Source: an uncultured Myroides sp.
GTDB lineage: Bacteria > Bacteroidota > Bacteroidia > Flavobacteriales > Flavobacteriaceae
Length of the DNA: 64,000 nt
Reading direction: 5' to 3'
NCBI GenBank assembly: GCA_913777665.1
Contig: CAJYTF010000022.1
Span: 16,048-80,047, forward strand
The position numbers were made by a program, and so were the translations under genes. This document shows positions 56,478 through 64,000 of the stretch, one piece after another. Under the pieces are notes generated by a model. That model had not been told where the DNA came from. It was given only the letters and a program-made list of their open reading frames with translations, and searched no databases. The number at the start of each line of letters is the position of its first letter. The first letter of the stretch is position 1.

Positions 56478-59171
56478 TTGCACAGAAAAGTAATATATAT
56501 CGTTTTTAATTTGATTTTGATTCCGGGCGCATTGTCAAAGGTTTCGGCACAAGAATTCCCTCATGTAAACAAGCGCTTAAATATTGAAAGTAAGAACGAT
56601 ACACTTACAAAAAATCTTATTCCTAATACAACTTTAGATACTGTAAAGCCCGTTAAAAATGACAGTGTAAAACCTAAACAAGGACAAAAATTAGAAGCGC
56701 CTATGTTTAGAACTGCGAAAGATTACGAAAAGCTGGATCAGAAAAATAAAAAGGTTACGTTGTACAATCAGGCGGTTTTTAAGTATCAGGATTACGAACT
56801 TACGGCGGGAATCATTATTTATGATTATGAAAAGGAAGAAGTTTATGCCGGCAGAATTAAAGATTCGTTAGGAAATTTAACGCAGCATCCGGTTTTTAAA
56901 CAAGGAACGCAGGTTGTTGAGCCAGATTCTATTCGCTTCAACACCAAAACAAAAAAAGCAATTGTTTGGAACACCCGTACAAAATATCAGGATTTTAATG
57001 TTAAGGCGGCGAAAACCAAAAAAGTAAACGATTCGGTTTACTTTATGAAAGATGTAATTTTTACAACGGCTGAAGATATTGAAAATCCAGAGTATTATTT
57101 CCGTACATCGAACGCTAAGTTTGTTCCTAACAAAAAAATTGTAACCGGAGTTACCAATTTGGTTATTGAAGATGTGCCTACGCCTATTGGTTTACCGTTT
57201 GCTTTTTTCCCGTTATCGCAAGGATCTGTTTCGGGGTTTATCATTCCATCTTTTGGAGATACCAATTTAAGAGGATATTATTTACAGAATGGTGGTTATT
57301 ATTTTGCCTTTAATGATATGGTTGATTTAACCTTATTGGGAGATGTTTACCAAAACGGAAGTAATGCTTTTAATGCGCAATCGCAATACCGCAAAAGATA
57401 CAAATACAGTGGAAATCTTAATTTAAGATATGAAACTTTGATTGATGGTGAACGTGGTTTTGACAATTATCAGAAAGCGAAAATTTATAATATTCAGTGG
57501 AGTCATTCGCAAGATGCAAAGGCAAACCCAACATCGCGTTTTTCGGCATCGGTTAACTTGGGTAGTAGTAATTATTTCCGAAACTCGTTAAACACGCAGA
57601 ATATCGGATCAAATATGAACAACACCTTATCATCATCGATAAGTTATTCAAAAACAATCCAGTCTGTTCCGCAGGTAAATTACACTATTTCTGCAAATCA
57701 TCAGCAAAATACCAACACGCAGCAAATTACAATGTCTTTACCAAATGTTCAGGCAAGTGTAGATCGCGTGTTCCCATTCGCACCAAAAAACGGAAGTAAA
57801 AAAGGTTTCATTCAAAACATTAACCTACAGTATAATTTAAGAGGAGAAAATAGAATTCAAACTACCGATTCATTGTTCTTTAAACCGGAAATGTTTAACG
57901 AAATGAATGCAGGTATCCAGCACAGTATTCCGCTGGCAACCAACTTTAAAGTCTTAAAGTATCTGTCGGTTACCATGACGGGAAATTATAACGAAACTTG
58001 GGTTTTAAATACGTTCGATCGTTTTTACAGTAATGAAACCGGGCAGGTTGAAACTGTAAGAAATAATGGTTTTGACAGTTATCGAACTTATAATTTCAGT
58101 ACGAATGTTGGAACAACCATTTATGGAACCTTCAATTTTAATAAAAATTCAAAAATTCAGGCAATACGTCACGTAATGCGTCCGGCTGTTTCTTATTCAT
58201 ATACTCCAAGTTTTGATCAATATTACGATACTTACGCAATTGACGCATTAGGTACAACCATGCAAGAATATTCTCGTTTTCAGGGTACGTTGTTTGGCGA
58301 ACCTAACAAAACCATGTCTAATATGGTAGGTTTATCGTTAGGAAACAATTTTGAAGCTAAAGTGCGTGATGATGAATCTACAACCGGCGAACCTAAAAAA
58401 GTGATGTTATTAAATTCGTTAAACTTTAATACATCGTACAACTTTACTGCCGATTCGTTAAAATTAGCACCTATTGGTATGAGTGCGAATACCAATTTAT
58501 TAAAAGATAAGTTACGATTGAATTTTGGTGCAAGTTTAGATCCGTTAGCGCTTGATAATAGTGGCAGAAGAATTGATAAGTTTAACATTGCAAATGGTGG
58601 AAGTTTACTACGTTTAACCAGTGCCAACATTACAGTAAATTATTCTTTGGCAAGTACCGATCCGTTATTTGGTGGAAGTCCGAAACGTGAAGACGAAGTA
58701 GATCAAAATGTTCAGAATGGTGGCCGTGGAGATGATTTATTTGGGCAGTCGGTGGATTTGGCAGATAGACAAAAATCGATGTTTGATGACAAAAAACGCG
58801 AAAAACCAAAAACATCATTTTATAACACCGAAATTCCTTGGGATTTAACGCTGGCATGGAGTTTAACCTATAACAATGCAAGCAGAAATTCAGAAATATC
58901 GAACAACTCGTTAATGGTTTCCGGAAACGTAACATTAGCTCCGGGCTGGCTGGCTGGTTTTTCTACCGGATACGATTTCAAAAATAAGGGTGTAACTTAT
59001 ACCCAATTACGTTTTGAACGAGATTTGAAGTCATGGCGAATGGATTTTTCTTGGATTCCGAATGGATATTACAAACAATGGAACTTTTTCATTGGAATTA
59101 AATCGTCGATCCTACAAGATATCAAATACGAAAAAAGAAATGCTGCCGAACGTCGTTTCCGAACCAGATAA
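56478..59171 (+). CDS. lptD: LPS-assembly protein LptD / OstA-like
   Basis: TTG start; AVFKYQDYELTAGIIIYDYEKEEVYAG, PIGLPFAFFPLSQGSVSGFIIPSFG, long beta-barrel C-terminus. Confidence 0.9.
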   Translation: MHRKVIYIVFNLILIPGALSKVSAQEFPHVNKRLNIESKNDTLTKNLIPNTTLDTVKPVKNDSVKPKQGQKLEAPMFRTAKDYEKLDQKNKKVTLYNQAVFKYQDYELTAGIIIYDYEKEEVYAGRIKDSLGNLTQHPVFKQGTQVVEPDSIRFNTKTKKAIVWNTRTKYQDFNVKAAKTKKVNDSVYFMKDVIFTTAEDIENPEYYFRTSNAKFVPNKKIVTGVTNLVIEDVPTPIGLPFAFFPLSQGSVSGFIIPSFGDTNLRGYYLQNGGYYFAFNDMVDLTLLGDVYQNGSNAFNAQSQYRKRYKYSGNLNLRYETLIDGERGFDNYQKAKIYNIQWSHSQDAKANPTSRFSASVNLGSSNYFRNSLNTQNIGSNMNNTLSSSISYSKTIQSVPQVNYTISANHQQNTNTQQITMSLPNVQASVDRVFPFAPKNGSKKGFIQNINLQYNLRGENRIQTTDSLFFKPEMFNEMNAGIQHSIPLATNFKVLKYLSVTMTGNYNETWVLNTFDRFYSNETGQVETVRNNGFDSYRTYNFSTNVGTTIYGTFNFNKNSKIQAIRHVMRPAVSYSYTPSFDQYYDTYAIDALGTTMQEYSRFQGTLFGEPNKTMSNMVGLSLGNNFEAKVRDDESTTGEPKKVMLLNSLNFNTSYNFTADSLKLAPIGMSANTNLLKDKLRLNFGASLDPLALDNSGRRIDKFNIANGGSLLRLTSANITVNYSLASTDPLFGGSPKREDEVDQNVQNGGRGDDLFGQSVDLADRQKSMFDDKKREKPKTSFYNTEIPWDLTLAWSLTYNNASRNSEISNNSLMVSGNVTLAPGWLAGFSTGYDFKNKGVTYTQLRFERDLKSWRMDFSWIPNGYYKQWNFFIGIKSSILQDIKYEKRNAAERRFRTR

Positions 59172-59221
59172 TTTCATAACTTTAAGCTATTCGTTTTTAG
59201 TTTTAACTTAATATACATCAA

Positions 59222-59602
59222 ATGAAACAAATAATCAACTCATCAAAAGCACCTGCTCCAATTGGTCCGTACAATCATTCGGTTATGGTTGGCGACTTAC
59301 TTTTTATATCTGGACAAATTCCTTTTAACCAAGCAACCGAAACCTTGGTAACAACAGGTATTCAAGACGAAACCAAACAGGTAATGCAAAACCTTTACTA
59401 TATTATTGAGGAAGCCGGACTGACTTTTGACCATGTTGTAAAAGCAACTATTTTTATTAGAAACATGGATCATTTTAGTATGATTAACGAAATATACGGA
59501 AGTTATTTTTCTGCCGAAACCGCACCAGCACGTGAATGTGTTCAGGTTGAAAAACTGCCACGAAACGTAAATATTGAAATTTCAATGATTTTGCATAAAT
59601 AA
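59222..59602 (+). CDS. ridA: RidA family enamine/imine deaminase
   Basis: SSKAPAPIGPYNHSV, FISGQIPFN, APARECVQVEKLPRNVNIEISMI. Confidence 0.94.
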   Translation: MKQIINSSKAPAPIGPYNHSVMVGDLLFISGQIPFNQATETLVTTGIQDETKQVMQNLYYIIEEAGLTFDHVVKATIFIRNMDHFSMINEIYGSYFSAETAPARECVQVEKLPRNVNIEISMILHK

Positions 59603-59637
59603 AAAAATCGCTTTCAGTTTTGAAAGCTATTTTTTTA
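59601..59637. terminator. Bidirectional terminator between ridA and kdsB (imperfect stem)
   Basis: AAAAAAATCGCTTTCAGTTTTGAAAGCTATTTTTTT. Confidence 0.6.
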
Positions 59638-60372
59638 TCTCCAAAGCAATCTCGCTTTATCTAAATCTTCTTTAGTGTCAATACCTACGCCTGTGTGGTT
59701 TGTAAGTACCATTTGTATGGTTCTGCCGTATTCTAAATAACGTAACTGTTCTAATTTTTCGGTTGCTTCTAAGCCTTTCATTTGCCATTTAGTAAAGTCT
59801 AAAAGTGCTTGCTTTCTGTACGCATAAACACCTATGTGCTGATAATACGGAACGTAGCTTTTACCATCGCGCGGAAAAGGAATAGCAGCTCGAGAAAAAT
59901 ACAATGCTTTTAAGTTTTGATCTACCACAACTTTTACGTTGTTTGGATTATTGATTGTTTCCAAATCATTAATTTCGAACATCAAAGATGCCAGATCAAT
60001 TTTTTGGTCGATATCTTTCTTAAAAATTTCAATTAAACTTTGTAGGTTTTCTTTGTTTACAAAAGGTTCATCTCCCTGAACATTTACAACAATATCACAA
60101 TTAATATTTTCGATTACTTCTGCAATACGATCGCTTCCGCTTTCGTGTGTATCACTGCTCATGACCACATTCACGTTATGCTCTTTTAGTAAATCGAAAA
60201 TAATCTGATGATCGGTTGCTACTAAAACTTCGTCAAACAACTGTGTTGCAACTGTTGCCAAATAGGTTTGAACCACAACGGGTTTTCCGCCTAAATCTTG
60301 AACTAATTTTGCAGGAAAACGTGTAGATGCATACCTTGCCGGAATTACTGCTATTATTTTTAAATTATTCAT
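59635..60372 (-). CDS. kdsB: 3-deoxy-manno-octulosonate cytidylyltransferase
   Basis: [51 protein letters not shown]. Confidence 0.95.
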   Translation of the reverse strand: MNNLKIIAVIPARYASTRFPAKLVQDLGGKPVVVQTYLATVATQLFDEVLVATDHQIIFDLLKEHNVNVVMSSDTHESGSDRIAEVIENINCDIVVNVQGDEPFVNKENLQSLIEIFKKDIDQKIDLASLMFEINDLETINNPNNVKVVVDQNLKALYFSRAAIPFPRDGKSYVPYYQHIGVYAYRKQALLDFTKWQMKGLEATEKLEQLRYLEYGRTIQMVLTNHTGVGIDTKEDLDKARLLWR

Positions 60373-60386
60373 TTTATCTCTTTTTT

Positions 60387-60475
60387 AACCACATAGATTT
60401 ATTTTAACGAAGTTTCAATTTTAAGATAGACATAGTTTTATATAAATCTATGATTACTATTGTAGTAAAACCACA
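60387..60475. repeat. REP/MITE-like inverted-repeat element (copy B)
   Basis: AACCACATAGATTTATTTTA...TATAAATCTATG; perfect 10-bp arms CATAGATTTA (60392-60401) / TAAATCTATG (60443-60452); shares GATAGACAT with copy A. Confidence 0.5.
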
Positions 60476-60480
60476 AAAAC

Positions 60481-61905
60481 TTATTCACTGAAAAAATCGT
60501 CGTTAAAACCTATTAAATAAACTTTTTCTTTTGCGCGTGTTAATGCTGTGTACAACCAGCGCATGTAATCTTTACTGATACCGTCAGGCAAATAAGGTTG
60601 TTCTATAAAAACGGTATCCCATTGTCCACCCTGCGATTTATGACAAGTTACTGCATACGCAAACTTAATCTGTAAGGCATTAAAATATTCGTTATTCTTA
60701 ACTTTTTGCATTCTGCGAAACGCCGTTATTTCATCCTGATAATCTAACAAAACTTCTTGATACAGCTTATTAGATTCTTCGTACGTTAAACTTGCCGATT
60801 CGGAATGTAGCGTGTCTAACAAAACAATGGTATCAAAAGGTAACATATCAGGATAATCAATCATACGGACTTTTACCGATGCAAACCTAAAACCATACAA
60901 TTCATGGTGTTTATAAATCTGCAAAATTTCTAAAATATCTCCGTTTGCAATAAAATCGGTTGTTTTAGAATCTTTCAACCAAAAGTAATTATTTTTCACC
61001 ACCATTATGTAATCGCCGGCACTAATTTCGCTTTCGTTGTCTAAAATCCGCGTTCTAATTTGTTGATTGTATTGGTTGGCGCGTTTGTTAGATCGAACAA
61101 TAAAAATGGTTTCTTCGGATCCTTTTTTTGAATACGCATCGTGAATAGCATCTAATGTTTCGTATCCATCTTGCAAACGAACAATGTCTTTAAAAGGTTT
61201 TACATCAAACTCAAAAAAATCGTAGAATTCTTGTTGCAGCTGTTCGCGCAATTCGGTAGCATTATACAAAATACCCGAATCTTCTTCCTGACGCATTACT
61301 TCGGTCAATTCAATAAAATCGACTTTCATGTGATAATTCAATGCCAGCTTGTTTTCGTTCAAAGCCGGACTTTCATCCATTCCTACAGGCGGTAACTGCG
61401 CGGTATCGCCCACGATAATCAGTTTACAGTTTTGTCCAGAATACACATAATACAGCAAATCATCTAATAACGAACCGTGCGTGTACATGGTGGCATCAGT
61501 CACATTATCGGAAATCATAGACGATTCATCGACAATAAAAATGGTATTTTTGTGTTTGTTAGCCTGCATGGTAAATGCCATGCCCGAGTTTTTATCTTTT
61601 TTAGGATAATAAATTTTTTTGTGAATGGTAAACGCTGGCTGTTTGGCGTAGTTTGATATTACTTTTGCAGCCCTACCAGTTGGAGCCAGCATAACATATT
61701 TTTTGTTAACCAACGGCAGTTGATTGACCAAATTTGACAATAACGTGGTTTTACCTGTTCCAGCGTATCCTTTTAAAACAAAAACTTCGTCTTGATTTTC
61801 GCTTAAAATAAATTGCGAAATCTTTTTTAAAAAGGCATCTTGTTTTAAGGTAACATTAAACGGAAAGCTGTTTTTTATGTGAAGGTAAAATTCGGTAATG
61901 GTCAT
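60481..61905 (-). CDS. RecD/UvrD-like ATP-dependent DNA helicase
   Basis: GYAGTGKTTLLSNLV, FIVDESSMISD, IVGDTAQLPPVG, AVTCHKSQGGQWDTVF, YTALTRAKEKVYLIG. Confidence 0.94.
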   Translation of the reverse strand: MTITEFYLHIKNSFPFNVTLKQDAFLKKISQFILSENQDEVFVLKGYAGTGKTTLLSNLVNQLPLVNKKYVMLAPTGRAAKVISNYAKQPAFTIHKKIYYPKKDKNSGMAFTMQANKHKNTIFIVDESSMISDNVTDATMYTHGSLLDDLLYYVYSGQNCKLIIVGDTAQLPPVGMDESPALNENKLALNYHMKVDFIELTEVMRQEEDSGILYNATELREQLQQEFYDFFEFDVKPFKDIVRLQDGYETLDAIHDAYSKKGSEETIFIVRSNKRANQYNQQIRTRILDNESEISAGDYIMVVKNNYFWLKDSKTTDFIANGDILEILQIYKHHELYGFRFASVKVRMIDYPDMLPFDTIVLLDTLHSESASLTYEESNKLYQEVLLDYQDEITAFRRMQKVKNNEYFNALQIKFAYAVTCHKSQGGQWDTVFIEQPYLPDGISKDYMRWLYTALTRAKEKVYLIGFNDDFFSE

Positions 61906-62441
61906 TGGTTTGTAGATTTCTTATATTTTATAAAACTTGTTTTCAACAAATTATCTAAATCTTTAAATGAAATCTTTAATCCGTTTGGAGATATAGCAAC
62001 AGGAGAGCCATACATTCTATAATTTATTGATGCAACCTTTTTCTTAAAGCCTTTACTTCGCTCAATATATTTATCATTATTTTTTAGATAGATCATTAAA
62101 AATCTTTGATCTTTCACTTTTTTAATTTCGATCTCTAAAATGTCTTCCCATTCAATTAACCCTAAACCAACAAAAGAACTATTTTCAAATATTCCTTTGT
62201 CAGAAATTATCAATCCTTTTTTTGAATCAAATATTTTAAACAAAGAAGCGATAAGAGTTAGTGAAAAAAAAGCGATCGACAAAATACCCGCAAATTTAAC
62301 AAATGAATCTGAATACCTCATAGAAGTGTTTGTATGATAAAATGCTAAATATATACCTAATGCCGCAAATAGTAATGAACCCACTGCTATTAGAAAAATT
62401 TTGATTTTACTTAACTCTACTTCTATTTGTTCTGTTTGCAT
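61902..62441 (-). CDS. Two-TM PH-like membrane protein (STM3941-like)
   Basis: Two N-terminal TM helices then ISDKGIFENSSFVGLGLIEWEDI; overlaps the helicase gene by 4 nt. Confidence 0.65.
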   Translation of the reverse strand: MQTEQIEVELSKIKIFLIAVGSLLFAALGIYLAFYHTNTSMRYSDSFVKFAGILSIAFFSLTLIASLFKIFDSKKGLIISDKGIFENSSFVGLGLIEWEDILEIEIKKVKDQRFLMIYLKNNDKYIERSKGFKKKVASINYRMYGSPVAISPNGLKISFKDLDNLLKTSFIKYKKSTNQ

Positions 62442-62517
62442 AAAAAGGTGTTTTCACAAAGATACTATTAATCAGTAAAAAAAATTGTACTTTTGATTCT
62501 TATACATTTTATGATTT

Positions 62518-63309
62518 ATGACTAACGAAACGTTTCAAAAATTATACATACAGGTATCGTTACAAAATTTTAGTTACTGCGTTAAAAATCAGGTAAACAA
62601 TCAGGTTATTCAGTTTAAATCGTTTGCTTTAGATCCGCACAAAACCATTGAACAACAGTTAGATGTTTTTTTTGATAAGGAAGAAGCCTTGCAAACCGGT
62701 TTTAACGATGTGCTTGTTTTACACGATAACAATTTAAATACGTTTGTACCAACGGCTTTGTTCTATGAAGCTGCTTTAGGAAGCTATTTGCAGTATAACA
62801 CAAAGGTTTTCCCAACCGATTATTTTGATTTTGATTCGTTAACACAACATCAAATGGAAAATATCTATGTGCCGTATGTTGCCTTTAACAACTATTTTTT
62901 AGATGTTTTTGGCAGCTTTAATTTTCAGCATATAAACACCGGTTTGGTGCAACATTTTTTAAATAAATCTGCAAACAACAATCAAGTAGAATTTTTTGTG
63001 CATGTTGCCGACACACATTTTGAAGTGGTATTGCTACAAAACAAAAAACTGTTGCTTTTTAACAGTTACGAATATCAAACTCAAGAAGATTTTATTTATT
63101 ACCTGCTTTTTGTGTTTGAACAATTACAGTTAGATCCGCAAAAACAACCGGTGAAAATTGTTGGTAATTGCACCAAAGAAAGTAATTTATACCAAATTGC
63201 CTACAAATTTATTCGCAATGTAGAAATTGCCGATTTAAAAACCGTAGCGCAAACACTATCGGTAACCAACGAACAAATACAACAACATTACATTTTATTA
63301 CACGCATGA
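62518..63309 (+). CDS. DUF3822 family protein (actin-like fold expected)
   Basis: LYIQVSLQNFSYCVKN, FVHVADTHFEVVLLQNKKLLLFNSYEYQTQEDFIYYLLFVFEQL; directly upstream of rsmD, a common flavobacterial order (from memory). Confidence 0.85.
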   Translation: MTNETFQKLYIQVSLQNFSYCVKNQVNNQVIQFKSFALDPHKTIEQQLDVFFDKEEALQTGFNDVLVLHDNNLNTFVPTALFYEAALGSYLQYNTKVFPTDYFDFDSLTQHQMENIYVPYVAFNNYFLDVFGSFNFQHINTGLVQHFLNKSANNNQVEFFVHVADTHFEVVLLQNKKLLLFNSYEYQTQEDFIYYLLFVFEQLQLDPQKQPVKIVGNCTKESNLYQIAYKFIRNVEIADLKTVAQTLSVTNEQIQQHYILLHA

Positions 63310-63905
63310 GAATAGTTTCTGGAAAATTTAAAGGCCGACGCATAACTGCTCCCAAAAATTTGCCTGTTCGCCCAACAACCGATTTAAGTAAAGAGGCACT
63401 TTTTAATATATTAAACCACCAGTTTTCGTTTCACGAATTAAAGGTTTTGGATTTGTTTGCAGGAACGGGAAACATTAGCTACGAATTTGCATCGCGAGGT
63501 GCCGAACCTATTACGTGTGTTGATGCCGATTTTGGCTGTGTGAATTTTATTAAGAAAACGGCACAAGAGTTTGATATGGATATCACAGCGATTAAAAGTG
63601 ATGTTTATAAGTTTTTAGAACGCAGTAAAATTAAATACGATATTATTTTTGCCGATCCGCCATACGATTTTTCTCAGGAACAGTTTGATAAGATTTATCA
63701 GTTAATTTTTGAAAATGAATTGTTAGAGGACGATGGTTTACTAATTATTGAACATTCTACCCAAACAAAAATGGAGCATTTAGAACATTTTAGTAACAGC
63801 AGAAAATACGGTGGTTCTATTTTTTCGTTTTTTGAATACGAACAAGAAGAAACCGAAGATGACGATGATTTTGACGACGATGATTACGATAACGAAGAGG
63901 AATAG
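63306..63905 (+). CDS. rsmD: 16S rRNA (guanine(966)-N(2))-methyltransferase RsmD
   Basis: MRIVSGKFKGRRI, RPTTDLSKEALFNIL, VLDLFAGTGNISYEF, IIFADPPYDF. Confidence 0.95.
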   Translation: MRIVSGKFKGRRITAPKNLPVRPTTDLSKEALFNILNHQFSFHELKVLDLFAGTGNISYEFASRGAEPITCVDADFGCVNFIKKTAQEFDMDITAIKSDVYKFLERSKIKYDIIFADPPYDFSQEQFDKIYQLIFENELLEDDGLLIIEHSTQTKMEHLEHFSNSRKYGGSIFSFFEYEQEETEDDDDFDDDDYDNEEE

Positions 63906-63921
63906 ATTTTCCTCTTTTTTT
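63895..63921 (+). terminator. Intrinsic terminator overlapping the rsmD stop
   Basis: GAGGAATAGATTTTCCTCTTTTTTT. Confidence 0.75.
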
Positions 63922-64000
63922 GTATTTCGTTTTTAAGTATGATATCTGAAAATTTTCTAATTAAAGCAACATAAATATCTATATAATATTTAATATTTTA

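Noticed and set aside
58280-58935. Two ORFs of over 100 aa antisense to lptD
   Set aside because: Contained in the lptD barrel region; composition mirrors the sense codons.

Overview
Chromosomal window from a low-GC member of the Flavobacteriaceae (inferred from TAnnTTTG promoters, GldI, T9SS C-terminal sorting domains, a PorV/PorQ-family protein and dual cyclophilin-FKBP isomerases). It is mostly core or housekeeping content: envelope/LPS genes (lptB, lptC, lptD, kdtA, kdsB), a polysaccharide export block (epimerase-wza-wzc plus convergent phosphatase), three tandem tRNA-Phe genes, coaX, fabD, gldI, bshA, rsmD and respiratory/Fe-S genes. No prophage, IS transposase, CRISPR array or rRNA operon was recognised. 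The best leads are: (1) a segmental duplication of the amidase/lptD divergon that left a 5' relic of lptD between two amidase paralogs; (2) a HipA-like kinase without HipB, overlapping a DUF3037 gene; (3) an ABC-F gene with its own promoter, a leader with a start-stop codon pair and a stem that could cover its ribosome-binding region; (4) two REP/MITE-like 'CCACATAGA' inverted-repeat elements; (5) an in-frame (GGYTAT)5 repeat encoding the Tyr-Gly tail of Wzc; (6) mosaic tandem T9SS propeller proteins; (7) a seven-repeat YWKNG lipoprotein. All product calls come from reading motifs by eye; no database search was run.
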